From JAFALK01 sp042701975 (GTDB taxonomy: Bacteria > Pseudomonadota > Gammaproteobacteria > Burkholderiales > Burkholderiaceae_C): a stretch of DNA of 64,000 nucleotides. Under the pieces are notes generated by a model that was not told where the DNA came from, made no database searches, and saw nothing but the letters and a program-made list of their open reading frames with translations. The position numbers and the translations under genes are program-made. The stretch is from contig CP170561.1 of assembly GCA_042701975.1 (NCBI GenBank), positions 1,488,001-1,552,000 of the forward strand, given 5' to 3'. This document shows positions 36,968 through 46,394 of the stretch, in pieces; within the stretch, counting starts at the first letter, position 1; each line of letters opens with the position of its first letter.

Positions 36968-36974
36968 CGACGAA

Positions 36975-37874
36975 ATGACGACGACGAGCACTCCCACCCC
37001 TCACGCGCCGCTCTCGCGCCGACAGGCTGCCGTCGCACGATTGGCGCAGGGCTGGCGCACCTTCGCGCGCAACCGCCTGGCCCTGACCGGCCTGTTGCTG
37101 ATCGCGCTGCTGGCCGTCGTTGCGCTGTTGGCACCTTGGGTCGCGCCCTTCGATCCCACGCAGGGCGATCTGCAGACCGCGCGGCTGCTGCCGCCTTCGG
37201 CCGCGCACTGGCTCGGCACCGACGAGCTCGGCCGCGACATCGCTTCGCGGCTGATCTGGGGTTCGCGCATCACGCTGTTCATCGTCGTGCTGGTCGCCGT
37301 GCTGGCCGCGCCGCTGGGGCTGCTCGTGGGCACGGCGGCGGGCTTCTTCGGTGGCTGGGTCGATGGGCTGCTGATGCGGCTGACGGACATCTTCCTGGCC
37401 TTCCCGCGCTTGATCCTCGCGCTGGCGCTGGCCGCTGCGCTCGGCCCCGGCATCGAGAACGCGGTGCTGGCCATCGCGCTCACGGCTTGGCCGCCCTATG
37501 CGCGGCTGGCGCGCGCGGAAACACTCGCGCTGCGCCAGGCCGACTTCATCGCCGCCACACGGCTGGCCGGCGCATCGAACATGCGCCTGCTCACGCGGCA
37601 CATCATGCCGCTGGCCCTGCCTTCGCTGATCGTGCGGGTGGCGCTGGACATGGCCGGCATCATCCTCACGGCCGCAGGCCTGGGCTTTCTGGGCCTGGGT
37701 GCGCAGCCGCCTTCGCCCGAGTGGGGCGCCATGATCGCGGGCGGGCGTGTCTATGTGCTCGACCACTGGTGGGTGGCGGCCGGTCCGGGCGCGGCCATCT
37801 TCGTCGTGAGCCTGGCGTTCAATCTGCTGGGCGACGGTCTGCGCGACGTGCTCGATCCGAAGGCGGGCGAATGA
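36975..37874 (+). CDS. Dipeptide-type ABC transporter permease, DppC-like
   Basis: 299 residues with six membrane helices. It has the OppC N-terminal segment (FARNRLALTGLLLIALL), HWLGTDELGRDIASRLIWG and the EAA loop (DFIAATRLAGASNMRLLTRHIMP). The start is 7 bp after the DppB-like stop and its end overlaps the next gene by 4 bp. It forms the membrane channel with the DppB-like subunit. Confidence 0.92.
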   Translation: MTTTSTPTPHAPLSRRQAAVARLAQGWRTFARNRLALTGLLLIALLAVVALLAPWVAPFDPTQGDLQTARLLPPSAAHWLGTDELGRDIASRLIWGSRITLFIVVLVAVLAAPLGLLVGTAAGFFGGWVDGLLMRLTDIFLAFPRLILALALAAALGPGIENAVLAIALTAWPPYARLARAETLALRQADFIAATRLAGASNMRLLTRHIMPLALPSLIVRVALDMAGIILTAAGLGFLGLGAQPPSPEWGAMIAGGRVYVLDHWWVAAGPGAAIFVVSLAFNLLGDGLRDVLDPKAGE

Positions 37875-38710
37875 CGACACGCCTGCTGAAAGTCGAGAAC
37901 CTCCGCGTCAGCTACCCGCAGCGCGACGGCCGCGCGATCGAGGCCGTGCGAGGCGTGAGCTTCGAGCTGGGCCGCGAGCGGCTCGGCATCGTGGGCGAAT
38001 CGGGCTCGGGCAAATCGCAGACGGGCCGCGCCATCATGGGCCTGTCCAGCCCTGGCGCCCTCGTCACGGCGGATCGGCTGGAGTTCGACGGACAGGACCT
38101 GCTCAAGCTGCCCCCGGCCGAGCGTCGCCGGCTGCGCGGCAAGCGTCTGGCCATGATCCTGCAGGACCCGAAGTACTCGCTGAACCCGGTGATGCGCATC
38201 GGCGCGCAGATCGTGGAGGCGCTGCGCGCGCACGAACAGGTCGGCAAGGAAGAAGCAGAGCAACGCATGATCTGCGCGCTGGCTGAAGTCGGCATCGAAG
38301 ACGGCGAGCGCGTGTCGCAGCTCTATCCGCACGAGGTCTCGGGCGGCATGGGCCAGCGCGCCATGATCGCCATGATGACGATCTGCGAGCCCGAGCTGCT
38401 GATCGCCGATGAGCCCACTTCGGCGCTGGACGTGACCGTGCAGCTGCAGGTGCTGGACCTGCTGGACGCGCTCGTGCTGGAGCGCGGCATGGGCCTGGTC
38501 TTCATCTCGCACGACCTGCGCCTGGTGACGAGCTTCTGCGATCGCGTACTGGTGATGTATGCCGGCCGCGTGGTGGAAGAGATCCGCGCCGATCGGTTGC
38601 ACGAGGCGCAGCATCCCTACACGCGCGGTCTGCTCGAATGCCTGCCGCGGCTGGACGCACCGCGCCATCCCTTGCCTACCTTGCAGCGCGAGGAGAGCTG
38701 GAAATGCTGA
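37871..38710 (+). CDS. Dipeptide-type ABC transporter ATP-binding protein, DppD-like
   Basis: 279 residues. Walker A GESGSGKSQTG near 40, signature VSGGMGQRAMIA, Walker B LLIADEPTSALDV and switch His in FISHDLRLV. The C-terminal extension HPYTRGLLECLP is the oligopeptide-transporter tail. The signature reads SGGMGQR, the usual DppD variant. It overlaps its neighbours by 4 and 7 bp, so the operon is tightly coupled. Confidence 0.92.
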   Translation: MTTRLLKVENLRVSYPQRDGRAIEAVRGVSFELGRERLGIVGESGSGKSQTGRAIMGLSSPGALVTADRLEFDGQDLLKLPPAERRRLRGKRLAMILQDPKYSLNPVMRIGAQIVEALRAHEQVGKEEAEQRMICALAEVGIEDGERVSQLYPHEVSGGMGQRAMIAMMTICEPELLIADEPTSALDVTVQLQVLDLLDALVLERGMGLVFISHDLRLVTSFCDRVLVMYAGRVVEEIRADRLHEAQHPYTRGLLECLPRLDAPRHPLPTLQREESWKC

Positions 38711-39429
38711 AGGTTTCCGGCCTGCAAGTGCGCTTCGGCGAATTCACCGCCGTGCATGCGCTGAACCTGGGTGTCAGCACGGGTGAGAGCCTGGGCCTGG
38801 TCGGCGAGTCCGGCTCCGGCAAGTCGACCGTGTTGCGCGCCATCTGCCGACTGCTCGAGCCGGCGGCGGGGCAGGTGATCATCGGCGGCGATGCGAAGCT
38901 GCCGCTCTCGCGCCGCGTGCAGATGGTGTTCCAGGACCCGTACGGCTCGCTGCACCCGCGCCACACGGTGGACCGCATGCTGACCGAGCCGCTGGCCATC
39001 CACGGCATCGGCGATGCCGACCGCCGCGTGCGCGAGATGCTCGATGCCGTCGCGCTCGGCGCGGCCTTCCGCTACCGTTATCCGCACGAGCTCTCCGGCG
39101 GCCAGCGCCAGCGCGCGGCGATTGCGCGCGCGCTGATGCTGGAGCCGCAACTGCTGCTGCTCGACGAGCCGACTTCGGCGCTCGACGCCTCCGTGCAGGC
39201 CGAAGTGCTGAACCTGCTCGACATGCTGCGCCGGGAGCGCGGACTGTCCTACTTGATGGTGAGCCACGATCTGGCCGTGGTCACGCACCTGTGCGAGCGG
39301 GTGATGGTGATGCAAAAAGGCCGCGAGGTGGAGACGCTGAGCGCCACGCAGCTGGCGGCCGGCGAAGCGAATCAGGTCTACACGCAGGAGCTGCTGCGTG
39401 CGGCTCGCGGCTTCGAGCGCGTCGGCTGA
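38704..39429 (+). CDS. Dipeptide-type ABC transporter ATP-binding protein, DppF-like
   Basis: 241 residues. Walker A GESGSGKSTVLR, Q-loop MVFQDPYGSLHPRHTV, signature LSGGQRQRAAIARAL, Walker B LLLLDEPTSALDA, switch His MVSHDLAVV. Slightly short at the N-terminus compared with DppF (about 330 aa), and it lacks the long C-terminal tail. ATG 38704 overlaps the DppD-like stop. With DppD it forms the ATPase heterodimer. Confidence 0.92.
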   Translation: MLKVSGLQVRFGEFTAVHALNLGVSTGESLGLVGESGSGKSTVLRAICRLLEPAAGQVIIGGDAKLPLSRRVQMVFQDPYGSLHPRHTVDRMLTEPLAIHGIGDADRRVREMLDAVALGAAFRYRYPHELSGGQRQRAAIARALMLEPQLLLLDEPTSALDASVQAEVLNLLDMLRRERGLSYLMVSHDLAVVTHLCERVMVMQKGREVETLSATQLAAGEANQVYTQELLRAARGFERVG

Positions 39430-39438
39430 GGCGCGCTC

Positions 39439-40308
39439 TCAGGGCAATGATTTCAGTGCCTGCGCCACGGCTGGCAACAGCTGCGTGCGCGCGGCCTCGC
39501 CCTTCAACTCGGCGATGCTGAAGTAGAGCGGCCAGAGGAACTCGCGCGCGTTGTGCAGGCGTGCAAGGCCAGCGGCGTCCAGCGGCGCATCTGCCGGGCC
39601 CAACGGCGCCAGCGCGGATTGCAGCCATGCGGACCAGGCGGTTGCCTCGATGCCCGAACGCAGGGCGGCGAACAGCGCCGGTCGCGCCAGGCGTTGGCCT
39701 TCACCGAAGACGTAGGCGTGACGCCCATCGGCCAGGATCTGCGTTGCCACGGCGTCCAGGATGCGCCGCTGCTGCGCGGCATCGAGCGTCGGGTTCAGAC
39801 TCAACTGCATCAGCAGATCGGCGCCGTGGGCCACGCCGTGGCGCCAGCCTTGCTTGGCGTCGAAGCCGCGCCGGTCGGTCGCGCCGGCGAGGTAGGCGCT
39901 GGCCTGCTGGAGCAACTCGTCGCGTTCGGCCGCAGAGAGGAAGGGCTTGATGCGATCGACGCGTGCCACCTCGGACAAGGTCAATGCCGCGAACGGCGCG
40001 AGAAAGCCCGCCTCGTCGCGGCTGCGCAGGGCGGGCAGCAGGCGCTCGCGCATGGCCTGCAGCGTGGCCGGCTCCAGCGCTCGGGCACGGGCCCAGGTGG
40101 AGATCTGCTCGAACGCCAGGCCGTCGCGCAGCGCGGGATCGGGGTTGGACAGGCAGTCCAGCAGCTCCAACGCTCGTGCCTGGAGCGCCGTGCCGGGCGG
40201 GGTCGCGCGCAGCTGTTCGGGTGAGAGGCCGGCCGGCGGGCAATCGGCGCGCGCTGTCGCCAGCAACAAAGGGGTGAGGGCGGCCAGGAGCAGTGAGCGG
40301 GGCTTCAT
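39439..40308 (-). CDS. DUF2785-like secreted protein
   Basis: 289 residues. N-terminal signal peptide (LLLAALTPLLLATARA). The rest is alpha-helical with WRHGVAHGADLLMQLSLNP and REFLWPLYFSIAEL, matching my memory of DUF2785 proteins. Function unknown. ATG 40308 is preferred over 40317 because AGGAAG sits 9 nt before it. It converges on the peptide transporter operon. Confidence 0.6.
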   Translation of the reverse strand: MKPRSLLLAALTPLLLATARADCPPAGLSPEQLRATPPGTALQARALELLDCLSNPDPALRDGLAFEQISTWARARALEPATLQAMRERLLPALRSRDEAGFLAPFAALTLSEVARVDRIKPFLSAAERDELLQQASAYLAGATDRRGFDAKQGWRHGVAHGADLLMQLSLNPTLDAAQQRRILDAVATQILADGRHAYVFGEGQRLARPALFAALRSGIEATAWSAWLQSALAPLGPADAPLDAAGLARLHNAREFLWPLYFSIAELKGEAARTQLLPAVAQALKSLP

Positions 40309-40363
40309 GCGGGCCATCTTCCTGGGCGTCTTGCCGCAAAGCCGAAAGTCAGTGTCTATTTCT

Positions 40364-40384
40364 AAATGCGGATTATTCGCATTT
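40364..40384. promoter_or_regulatory. Candidate Fur box upstream of the siderophore receptor
   Basis: A 21-bp near-perfect dyad: left half AAATGCGGAT, central T at 40374, right half ATTCGCATTT. Nine of ten base pairs match. This fits the proteobacterial Fur consensus (AAATGMRAATNATTYKCATTT-like). It lies 42 bp before the receptor start, so iron-loaded Fur would repress the following operon. The site is seen; regulation is inferred. Confidence 0.75.
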
Positions 40385-40425
40385 ACATGTCATAATGAGC
40401 GCTAACACTTTTGACGCCCCCAAGA

Positions 40426-42519
40426 ATGAACGCCCGATTCCTGATGACCGCCTGCGCCTTCGCGGCCGCCGTTTCCGTTGCAGCGCCTGCCTGGGCCGCT
40501 GAAGACGTTGCGCTGGAAAAGATCACCGTGACCGGCAAGCGGGCCAAGCGGGTGTCCAAGGGCGCCACCGGCCTGCCGCTGGAGGTGAAGGACACGCCGC
40601 AGACCATCAGCACGATCGATTCGGCCGAGATGGCCGACTTTGGCCTCAGCGGCAGCAACGAGGCCCTGGGTCTGGCGACCGGCATCAATGTCGAGCAGTA
40701 CGAGACCAACCGCGCCACGTTCAACGCCCGCGGTTTCGAGGTCCAGCTGACCCAGGTCGATGGCCTGGGCATGACCAACTCCTGGGGCACCGTAGTGGGC
40801 CGCGAGGACACCTTCCTCTACGAGCGCATCGAACTGATCCGCGGTGCCAACGGCATGCTGACCGGGGTGGGCAACTCCTCTGGCACGATCAACTACGTGC
40901 GCAAGCGCCCCAAGAATGAGGACGGCGGCCAGCTCGGCGTGAGCTTCGGCTCCTGGGGCATGAAGCGTGCCGAACTCGACTACAACAAGGTGCTGACGCA
41001 AGACGGCGCCTGGGCCGGCCGCCTGGTCGTGGCCACTGAAGACAAGGACTCCTGGATCCGCGACCTGCACGACAAGCGCACCAGCCTCTACGGCGTGATC
41101 GACGGCCAGATCGGCGATCACGGCGTGTTGACCGTGGGCGTGACGGCGGTAGATTCGAAGCAGGACTCGCCGATGTGGGGCTCGCTGACGCTGATGCGCG
41201 CAGACGGCACGCAGGCCGACTTCCCCGTGAGCGCATCGACCTCGCAGAACTGGACCTACTGGAACACCAAGTCGTACAACGCCTTCGTCGAGTACACGCA
41301 CCAGCTCTCGCCCGATTGGGAAGCCAAATTCACCTACAACCTGCGCCACTCCAACGAGGCGACCAAGCTCTTCTACGCGTACACGGATTCGAACGTGCCG
41401 CCGAGCCCGCTGAACAACGACAACACCGGCCTGTATGGCTGGCCCTACCGCAGCCTGGGCAGCACGGACGGCAGCAACCTCGACCTGAACCTGAGCGGCA
41501 AGTTCACGGCCTTCGGCCGCAAGCACGCCTTGCTGTTCGGCCTGAGCCGCGGCACCGCCAAGAACACGACGGACACCTTCCCCGCGCTCACCAACGCCTT
41601 CCTGGCGCTGCCGGCCTTTCCCTACGGCGGCAACGTCAATCCCGAGCCGACCTGGGGCCCGCGCACCTTCGCCAGCGCCGGCGACCAGACGCTCACGCGC
41701 CTGTATCTCGCTGCGCACCTGGAGCTGACCGATTCGCTCAAGGCCGTCGTCGGCGCCAATGCCATCCGCTTTGTGCGTGACGGCGGATCGCGCTACGGCA
41801 GCGGAGGCCTGGTGCTGGATCCCAAGACCGAGAAGGTCAGCCCCTACCTGGGCTTCACCTACGACATCACGCCCGATGTGCTCGGCTACGTGTCGTACTC
41901 GGACATCCTGCAGGCCCAGGAGCAGGGCGACATCAACCGCAACGTGCTGCCGCCGACCAAGGGGCTGAACACCGAAGTCGGCGTGAAGGCCGAGTGGCTC
42001 GACAAGGCCTTGCTGACCACGCTCGCCGCATTCAGCTCCAAGCAAGAAGGCCTGGCCACCTTCCAAGGCATCGACGCCAGCTTCAACTACTACTACGTGC
42101 CCAAGGACATCAAGTCGCAGGGCTTCGAGATGGAAGCCACCGGCCGCCTGAGCAAGGACACCGCGCTGACCGTCGGCTATACGCACCTGAAGCTGACTGA
42201 TCCCAGCGGCAACAGCACCTTCGAATGGGTGCCGCGCAACACCTTCAACTTCCGCGTGGACACCCGCGTTGCGACCGTGCCCTCGCTGCGCGTGGGCCTG
42301 GCCGGCCGCTGGCAATCGGAAGTCAGCAAGATCGGCAGCGGCAAGCAGCAGGCTTACTTCAAGGCCGACGCCTTCGCCGCCTACGAGCTGAACGCCAAGA
42401 CCACGCTGCGCGTGAACGTCAACAACCTGACCGACAAGAAGTACATCACCGGCCTGGCCTACGGCGCGGTCTACGGTGCGCCGCGCAGCTACGGCGTGTC
42501 GCTCGACTACAAGCTCTGA
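40426..42519 (+). CDS. TonB-dependent siderophore receptor
   Basis: 697 residues. A signal peptide (about 1-25, ending AWAAED) and a TonB-box-like ITVTG precede the plug (about 50-165, DTPQTISTIDS, NARGFEVQLTQVDG, YERIELIRGANGMLTGVG, the FhuE/FoxA-type pattern). A 22-strand barrel ends GVSLDYKL. It takes up ferric siderophores, most like the hydroxamate/FhuE group. ATG 40426 is chosen; a TTG at 40411 would add five residues. A Fur box precedes it. The next two genes form the rest of the iron operon. The ligand is not determinable by eye. Confidence 0.92.
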   Translation: MNARFLMTACAFAAAVSVAAPAWAAEDVALEKITVTGKRAKRVSKGATGLPLEVKDTPQTISTIDSAEMADFGLSGSNEALGLATGINVEQYETNRATFNARGFEVQLTQVDGLGMTNSWGTVVGREDTFLYERIELIRGANGMLTGVGNSSGTINYVRKRPKNEDGGQLGVSFGSWGMKRAELDYNKVLTQDGAWAGRLVVATEDKDSWIRDLHDKRTSLYGVIDGQIGDHGVLTVGVTAVDSKQDSPMWGSLTLMRADGTQADFPVSASTSQNWTYWNTKSYNAFVEYTHQLSPDWEAKFTYNLRHSNEATKLFYAYTDSNVPPSPLNNDNTGLYGWPYRSLGSTDGSNLDLNLSGKFTAFGRKHALLFGLSRGTAKNTTDTFPALTNAFLALPAFPYGGNVNPEPTWGPRTFASAGDQTLTRLYLAAHLELTDSLKAVVGANAIRFVRDGGSRYGSGGLVLDPKTEKVSPYLGFTYDITPDVLGYVSYSDILQAQEQGDINRNVLPPTKGLNTEVGVKAEWLDKALLTTLAAFSSKQEGLATFQGIDASFNYYYVPKDIKSQGFEMEATGRLSKDTALTVGYTHLKLTDPSGNSTFEWVPRNTFNFRVDTRVATVPSLRVGLAGRWQSEVSKIGSGKQQAYFKADAFAAYELNAKTTLRVNVNNLTDKKYITGLAYGAVYGAPRSYGVSLDYKL

Positions 42520-42536
42520 TGCAGGTCTGAATCGCG

Positions 42537-43694
42537 ATGAAGAGCGTCACGATCAAGCGCTGGAGCTGGGTGCACAAGTGGAGCAGCCTGATCTGCACCG
42601 TCTTCATGCTCTTGCTGTGCCTGACCGGCCTGCCGCTGATCTTCCATCACGAGATCGGCCACCTGCTCGGCACCGAGGTGGAGTCGCCGGCCCTGCCGGC
42701 GGACACGCCGCGCGTGAGCTTGGACAAGGTCCTGGAGGTGGCGCGTGCCCAGCACCCGGATCGCGTCGTGCAGTTCGTGTCGCAGGACGAGGACGATGCC
42801 AACATCTGGTTCGTCACCATGACGCCGACGCCCGACCCGACCGACGACTTCCGCTCGGTCGCCATCGATGCGCGCACCGCCGCCGTGCTGGCGCAGCCGC
42901 GCTTCGACGAAGGCTTCATGTTCGTGATGTTCAAGCTGCACGTCGATCTCTTCGCCGGTCTGGCCGGCAAGCTGTTCCTGGGCTTCATGGGCCTGCTGCT
43001 GCTCGTGGCCATCGTCAGCGGCGTGGTGCTGTACGCGCCCTTCATGCGCAAGCTGGAGTTCGGCACCGTGCGTCGCGCGCGAGAGCGCAATCGCATCAAG
43101 TGGCTGGATCTGCACAACCTGCTGGGCATCGTCACGCTGACCTGGCTGTTTGTCGTCGGCGCCACCGGCATGATCAACACCTGGGCCGACCTGCTGATCA
43201 AGTACTGGCAGTACGACCAGCTCAGCGCCGTGCTCGCGCCCTACCAGGGCCAGCCCGTCGTCCCCGTGACCGAGCGCGCTTCCGTCCAGCGCTCCTTCGA
43301 AGTGGCTGAAGCGCAGGCGCCCGGCACGCGCATCTCCTTCATCGCCTTTCCCGGCACGGCCTTCTCCAGCCCGCACCACCACACCTTCTTCATGCGCGGC
43401 AAAGAGCCCTTCACCTCGCGCCTGCTCAAGCCCGTGCTGGTCGAGGCGAAGAGCGCCACCGTCACCGCCGCACCGCAGCTGCCCTGGTACGTCACCGCGC
43501 TGCTGATCTCGCAGCCGCTGCACTTCGGCGACTATGGTGGCATGCTGATGAAGATCGCCTGGGCCGTGCTCGACATCGCCACGATCATCGTGCTGGGCAG
43601 TGGCCTGTACCTGTGGCTGCGCAAGCGCGCGCCCGTGGCTGGTGCTGTGCCCGAGGATCGCGCGCAGTCCGTACCGTCCGAGGTGAACGCGTGA
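42537..43694 (+). CDS. PepSY-associated membrane protein (putative siderophore reductase type)
   Basis: 385 residues. Four membrane helices: about 18-38 (SLICTVFMLLLCLTGLPLIF), 135-160, 195-220 and 335-360, with a large periplasmic PepSY region between them. Conserved His residues (WVHKWSS, FHHEIGHLL, FKLHVDLF, LHNLLGI) match PepSY_TM proteins found beside siderophore receptors, some of which act as heme-containing ferric-siderophore reductases. It starts 17 bp after the receptor stop. Iron release from the siderophore is the likely role (inference from family and context). Confidence 0.85.
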   Translation: MKSVTIKRWSWVHKWSSLICTVFMLLLCLTGLPLIFHHEIGHLLGTEVESPALPADTPRVSLDKVLEVARAQHPDRVVQFVSQDEDDANIWFVTMTPTPDPTDDFRSVAIDARTAAVLAQPRFDEGFMFVMFKLHVDLFAGLAGKLFLGFMGLLLLVAIVSGVVLYAPFMRKLEFGTVRRARERNRIKWLDLHNLLGIVTLTWLFVVGATGMINTWADLLIKYWQYDQLSAVLAPYQGQPVVPVTERASVQRSFEVAEAQAPGTRISFIAFPGTAFSSPHHHTFFMRGKEPFTSRLLKPVLVEAKSATVTAAPQLPWYVTALLISQPLHFGDYGGMLMKIAWAVLDIATIIVLGSGLYLWLRKRAPVAGAVPEDRAQSVPSEVNA

Positions 43695-43876
43695 AGCGGG
43701 TCTCCATCTGGAAGGCGCCGCTGATCCTCGCCGGCATCACGGCGGTCGGCCTCGTGCTCGGCCTGTTCAGCGATGGCGGCCTCGGCGATGCCGTGGGCGA
43801 TGTGCTGCTGGCTGTACCGGTCGTCGTTGGTCTGTGGTTCGGCTGGTTGCGCCGCGCGCCGCGTTCGCAGCGCTGA
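43691..43876 (+). CDS. Small membrane protein, 61 aa, third gene of the iron operon
   Basis: GTG start at 43691 overlaps the PepSY gene stop (GTGA). 61 residues with two hydrophobic helices (about 9-25 and 35-51) and a basic tail RRAPRSQR. No named family recognised. The overlap implies co-translation with the PepSY protein, so it is probably an accessory subunit. Confidence 0.7.
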   Translation: MKRVSIWKAPLILAGITAVGLVLGLFSDGGLGDAVGDVLLAVPVVVGLWFGWLRRAPRSQR

Positions 43877-43879
43877 AGT

Positions 43880-45226
43880 TCAAGCCGCCGGCCAGCGCGC
43901 CAACACGCGCTTCCTCACCGCGTGGATGTTGTTGCGCAGGCCGTAGAGCTCGTCGGCATGCGAGAGCGGCACGGCGATGCGGTTGGTCAATCGCTCCAGC
44001 GCTTCCAGCTCATCGAGCAGATCCTCGCGCTTGCCTTCGCGCGCATCCATGTGCGCCTCCACGGTGCGCAGCCGCTCGTACCAGCGGAACACGCGCGAGC
44101 GGACCCGGTAGTTGTAGAGCGGCGGCACGATGCGCGAGAGCGGCAGCATCAGCACCAGCAAGCCCGTGATCACCAGCCACATACGCTCCAGCAGGTTGCT
44201 CGCCCAAAACGGCAGGTAGCGCTGCCAGATCGGCGGCGTGCCGTTGATGGCGCGATCACCTTCCGGGGAGACCGGCAGTTCGCTCGTCTTGGTGTTGGGA
44301 AAGTCGCGCGTGCCGTTGAACCAGCCGGCGCGTGAGTGGATGCCCTGCGCCACCTGGGCAAAACGCTGGCGCAGCGCCGGGTGCGTGTCCTCGCGCGTGA
44401 TCAGCGAAGTGGTCGTGGCCAGCAGCGAGACATCGTGCGGCGGCACGTCGGCGGCCAGATCGACCACGCCGCGCGGCAGCGTCACGGCGGAGACAAACGG
44501 CAGCCGGCGCGAATAGGCCTCGTTCTGCTCGAACGGCATCAGCGCCACGGCCGGATTGCGCAGCAGCTCGCGCAGCCCGCGCGACTGCTGGGCCGAAACG
44601 ATGATGGCCGCGTCGATCTTGCCCTGCTGCAGCTGGGCGGCGGCTTCGGTGGTTTCCAGGTTTGCGAGCTTCAGGTCCGTGAGCTTGAGGCTGTTCACGG
44701 CCAGCAGCTTCTCCACGATCTGTGGCACGCCGCTGCCTGGCGTGCCAATGCTGACGCGCAGGCCTTTGAGCTCGGAGAGCAGCGTCAGCTCGCCCGCCTT
44801 CGGTCGAAGGCGCTGCACCAGATCCCGGCGGTAGAAGACCCAGATCGGCTCGTAGAACAGGCTGCCCAGCGAGGTGAGGCCGGCCTCCTCGTCGGCTTCG
44901 CTGTCCGCCGCGCCACCGCGCACAAAGCCGATTTCGGCCTTGCCTTCGCGCAGCAGGCCGAGGTTGTCCTGCGCGCCTTCCGTGGGGCTCAGTTTGACCT
45001 CGATGCCGTTGCCGGCCAGCGCCTTGGCATAGCGCCCGCCGAAGTTGGCGTAAGCGCTGTCCTGCGGGCCGGTGGCCATCGTCACGGTCTTGGGCGGTTG
45101 CGGGTCCAGCCACCAGTAGGCGGCGATCAGCACGCCGATGACCAGCAGCAGCAGCGGGCCGGCGGTGACGATCAGGTCGCGCAGGCCGAGCAGGTAGACC
45201 TTGAGGTTCTGGGCGTGTCGGTTCAT
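43880..45226 (-). CDS. TAXI-family TRAP-type solute-binding protein, membrane anchored
   Basis: 448 residues. An N-terminal membrane anchor (about 18-38) precedes a TAXI-type periplasmic domain (about 45-330, VTMATGPQDSAYANFGGRYA, IGTPGSGVPQIVEKLL, AQQSRGLRELL). A second membrane helix follows (about 345-370), then a charged cytoplasmic coiled-coil-like tail. No TRAP permease genes are nearby. The protein therefore looks like a stand-alone membrane sensor or orphan binding protein. It converges on the iron operon with 3 bp between them. Confidence 0.8.
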   Translation of the reverse strand: MNRHAQNLKVYLLGLRDLIVTAGPLLLLVIGVLIAAYWWLDPQPPKTVTMATGPQDSAYANFGGRYAKALAGNGIEVKLSPTEGAQDNLGLLREGKAEIGFVRGGAADSEADEEAGLTSLGSLFYEPIWVFYRRDLVQRLRPKAGELTLLSELKGLRVSIGTPGSGVPQIVEKLLAVNSLKLTDLKLANLETTEAAAQLQQGKIDAAIIVSAQQSRGLRELLRNPAVALMPFEQNEAYSRRLPFVSAVTLPRGVVDLAADVPPHDVSLLATTTSLITREDTHPALRQRFAQVAQGIHSRAGWFNGTRDFPNTKTSELPVSPEGDRAINGTPPIWQRYLPFWASNLLERMWLVITGLLVLMLPLSRIVPPLYNYRVRSRVFRWYERLRTVEAHMDAREGKREDLLDELEALERLTNRIAVPLSHADELYGLRNNIHAVRKRVLARWPAA

Positions 45227-45250
45227 GGCGTGTCGATCAATGAACAGCGA

Positions 45251-46360
45251 TCAGCGGCTGAGGCCGCGCGCGGCGATCGGCCAGAGGGCTTCCACCCGAT
45301 CATCGCGGAAGACGATCAGCTCGTCATGCAGGTTGAAGGTCGGGTCGCAATGGCCGGGCACGAGCAGCAGCAGCTCGCCCAGCGGGCGTGGGGCGCTGAG
45401 GGTCAGGTGCTCGTCGCTGATCGAGCGCACTTCCAGGCCGGGCACACCGAACACATCGGGCAAGCCGCTCTCCGCGCTCATCGACTTGAGACCCGCATCG
45501 AGAACGGCGCGCGTGCCGTCGCCCTGGCTCATCACGCGCGAGGCGATGAACAGTGCGTGCTCGAAGCGCAGGTTGCCGGTGTATTCGTTGCGGCCGTAGT
45601 CGGCGTCCATGCCGATGTAGGACCCCGGCTGCAGCTCGGTGTAGACGCCGCTCTGCAGATCGAATTCCGCGCTGCCCGTGCCGCCGCCGGTCACCACCGG
45701 GCAGGCCACACCACGCGCCGCCAGGCCGGCCACCACGGCCGCCGTGCGCTCGGTGGCAGCGAGCGCCGCGGTGCGGCGCTCGCCGTGGCCGCGCAGGTGC
45801 TGCACCTTGCCCTGGTAAGCCTGCAGGCCGGCAAAGCGCAGCTGGCCGTGCAGCGCCAGCGCGTCGAGCAAGGCCAGCACTTCAGGCACGCCCGCCACGC
45901 CGCAGCGGATCTGGCCGATGTCGATCTCGATGAGGACGTCGAGCTTCGTGCCTGCGGCCCGCGTCGCCTCGGCCAGCAGCTCGATCTGTGCCGCGTGGTC
46001 CACGCAGATGCTCATCTGTGCGTGGCGCGCGCATTCGGCCAGCAGCGCGGCCTTGCTCGCCGTGCCGATCTGGTTGCTGATGTGGATGCTCTTCACGCCC
46101 GCCGCGATGAAGGGCAGGGCCTCGCTGACCTTCTGGCAGCAGATGCCCGCAGCACCGGCTTCGATCTGGGCCAGCGAGATGGCCGGCGTCTTGTGCGCCT
46201 TGGCATGCGGCCGCAGCGCCAGGCCGGCGGCGCTGGCGCGCGACTGCATCAGCGCCACGTTGCGCTCGAAGGCGGCGGCGTCGAGCAGCAGGGCAGGGGT
46301 GTCGACCTCGGACACAGGGGCGCCGACGAGGGCTGCGGGAGGCAAGGAAATCATCTTCAT
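45251..46360 (-). CDS. PLP-dependent D-threonine aldolase / D-serine dehydratase-like enzyme
   Basis: 369 residues, fold-type III (alanine-racemase-like). The PLP Lys is in HAKAHKTP near 54; the N-terminal SEVDTPALLLD and the metal-binding VPGHCDPTFNLHDE near 345 are family marks. Members cleave D-threonine or beta-hydroxy-D-amino acids, or dehydrate D-serine; the substrate cannot be chosen here. ATG 46360 is preferred; an upstream TTG at 46366 is possible. It is 24 bp from the TAXI gene in the same direction, so the two may form an operon. Confidence 0.85.
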   Translation of the reverse strand: MKMISLPPAALVGAPVSEVDTPALLLDAAAFERNVALMQSRASAAGLALRPHAKAHKTPAISLAQIEAGAAGICCQKVSEALPFIAAGVKSIHISNQIGTASKAALLAECARHAQMSICVDHAAQIELLAEATRAAGTKLDVLIEIDIGQIRCGVAGVPEVLALLDALALHGQLRFAGLQAYQGKVQHLRGHGERRTAALAATERTAAVVAGLAARGVACPVVTGGGTGSAEFDLQSGVYTELQPGSYIGMDADYGRNEYTGNLRFEHALFIASRVMSQGDGTRAVLDAGLKSMSAESGLPDVFGVPGLEVRSISDEHLTLSAPRPLGELLLLVPGHCDPTFNLHDELIVFRDDRVEALWPIAARGLSR

Positions 46361-46394
46361 GTCCAACTGTCAATTCGATTCGGAACGTCAGCAA

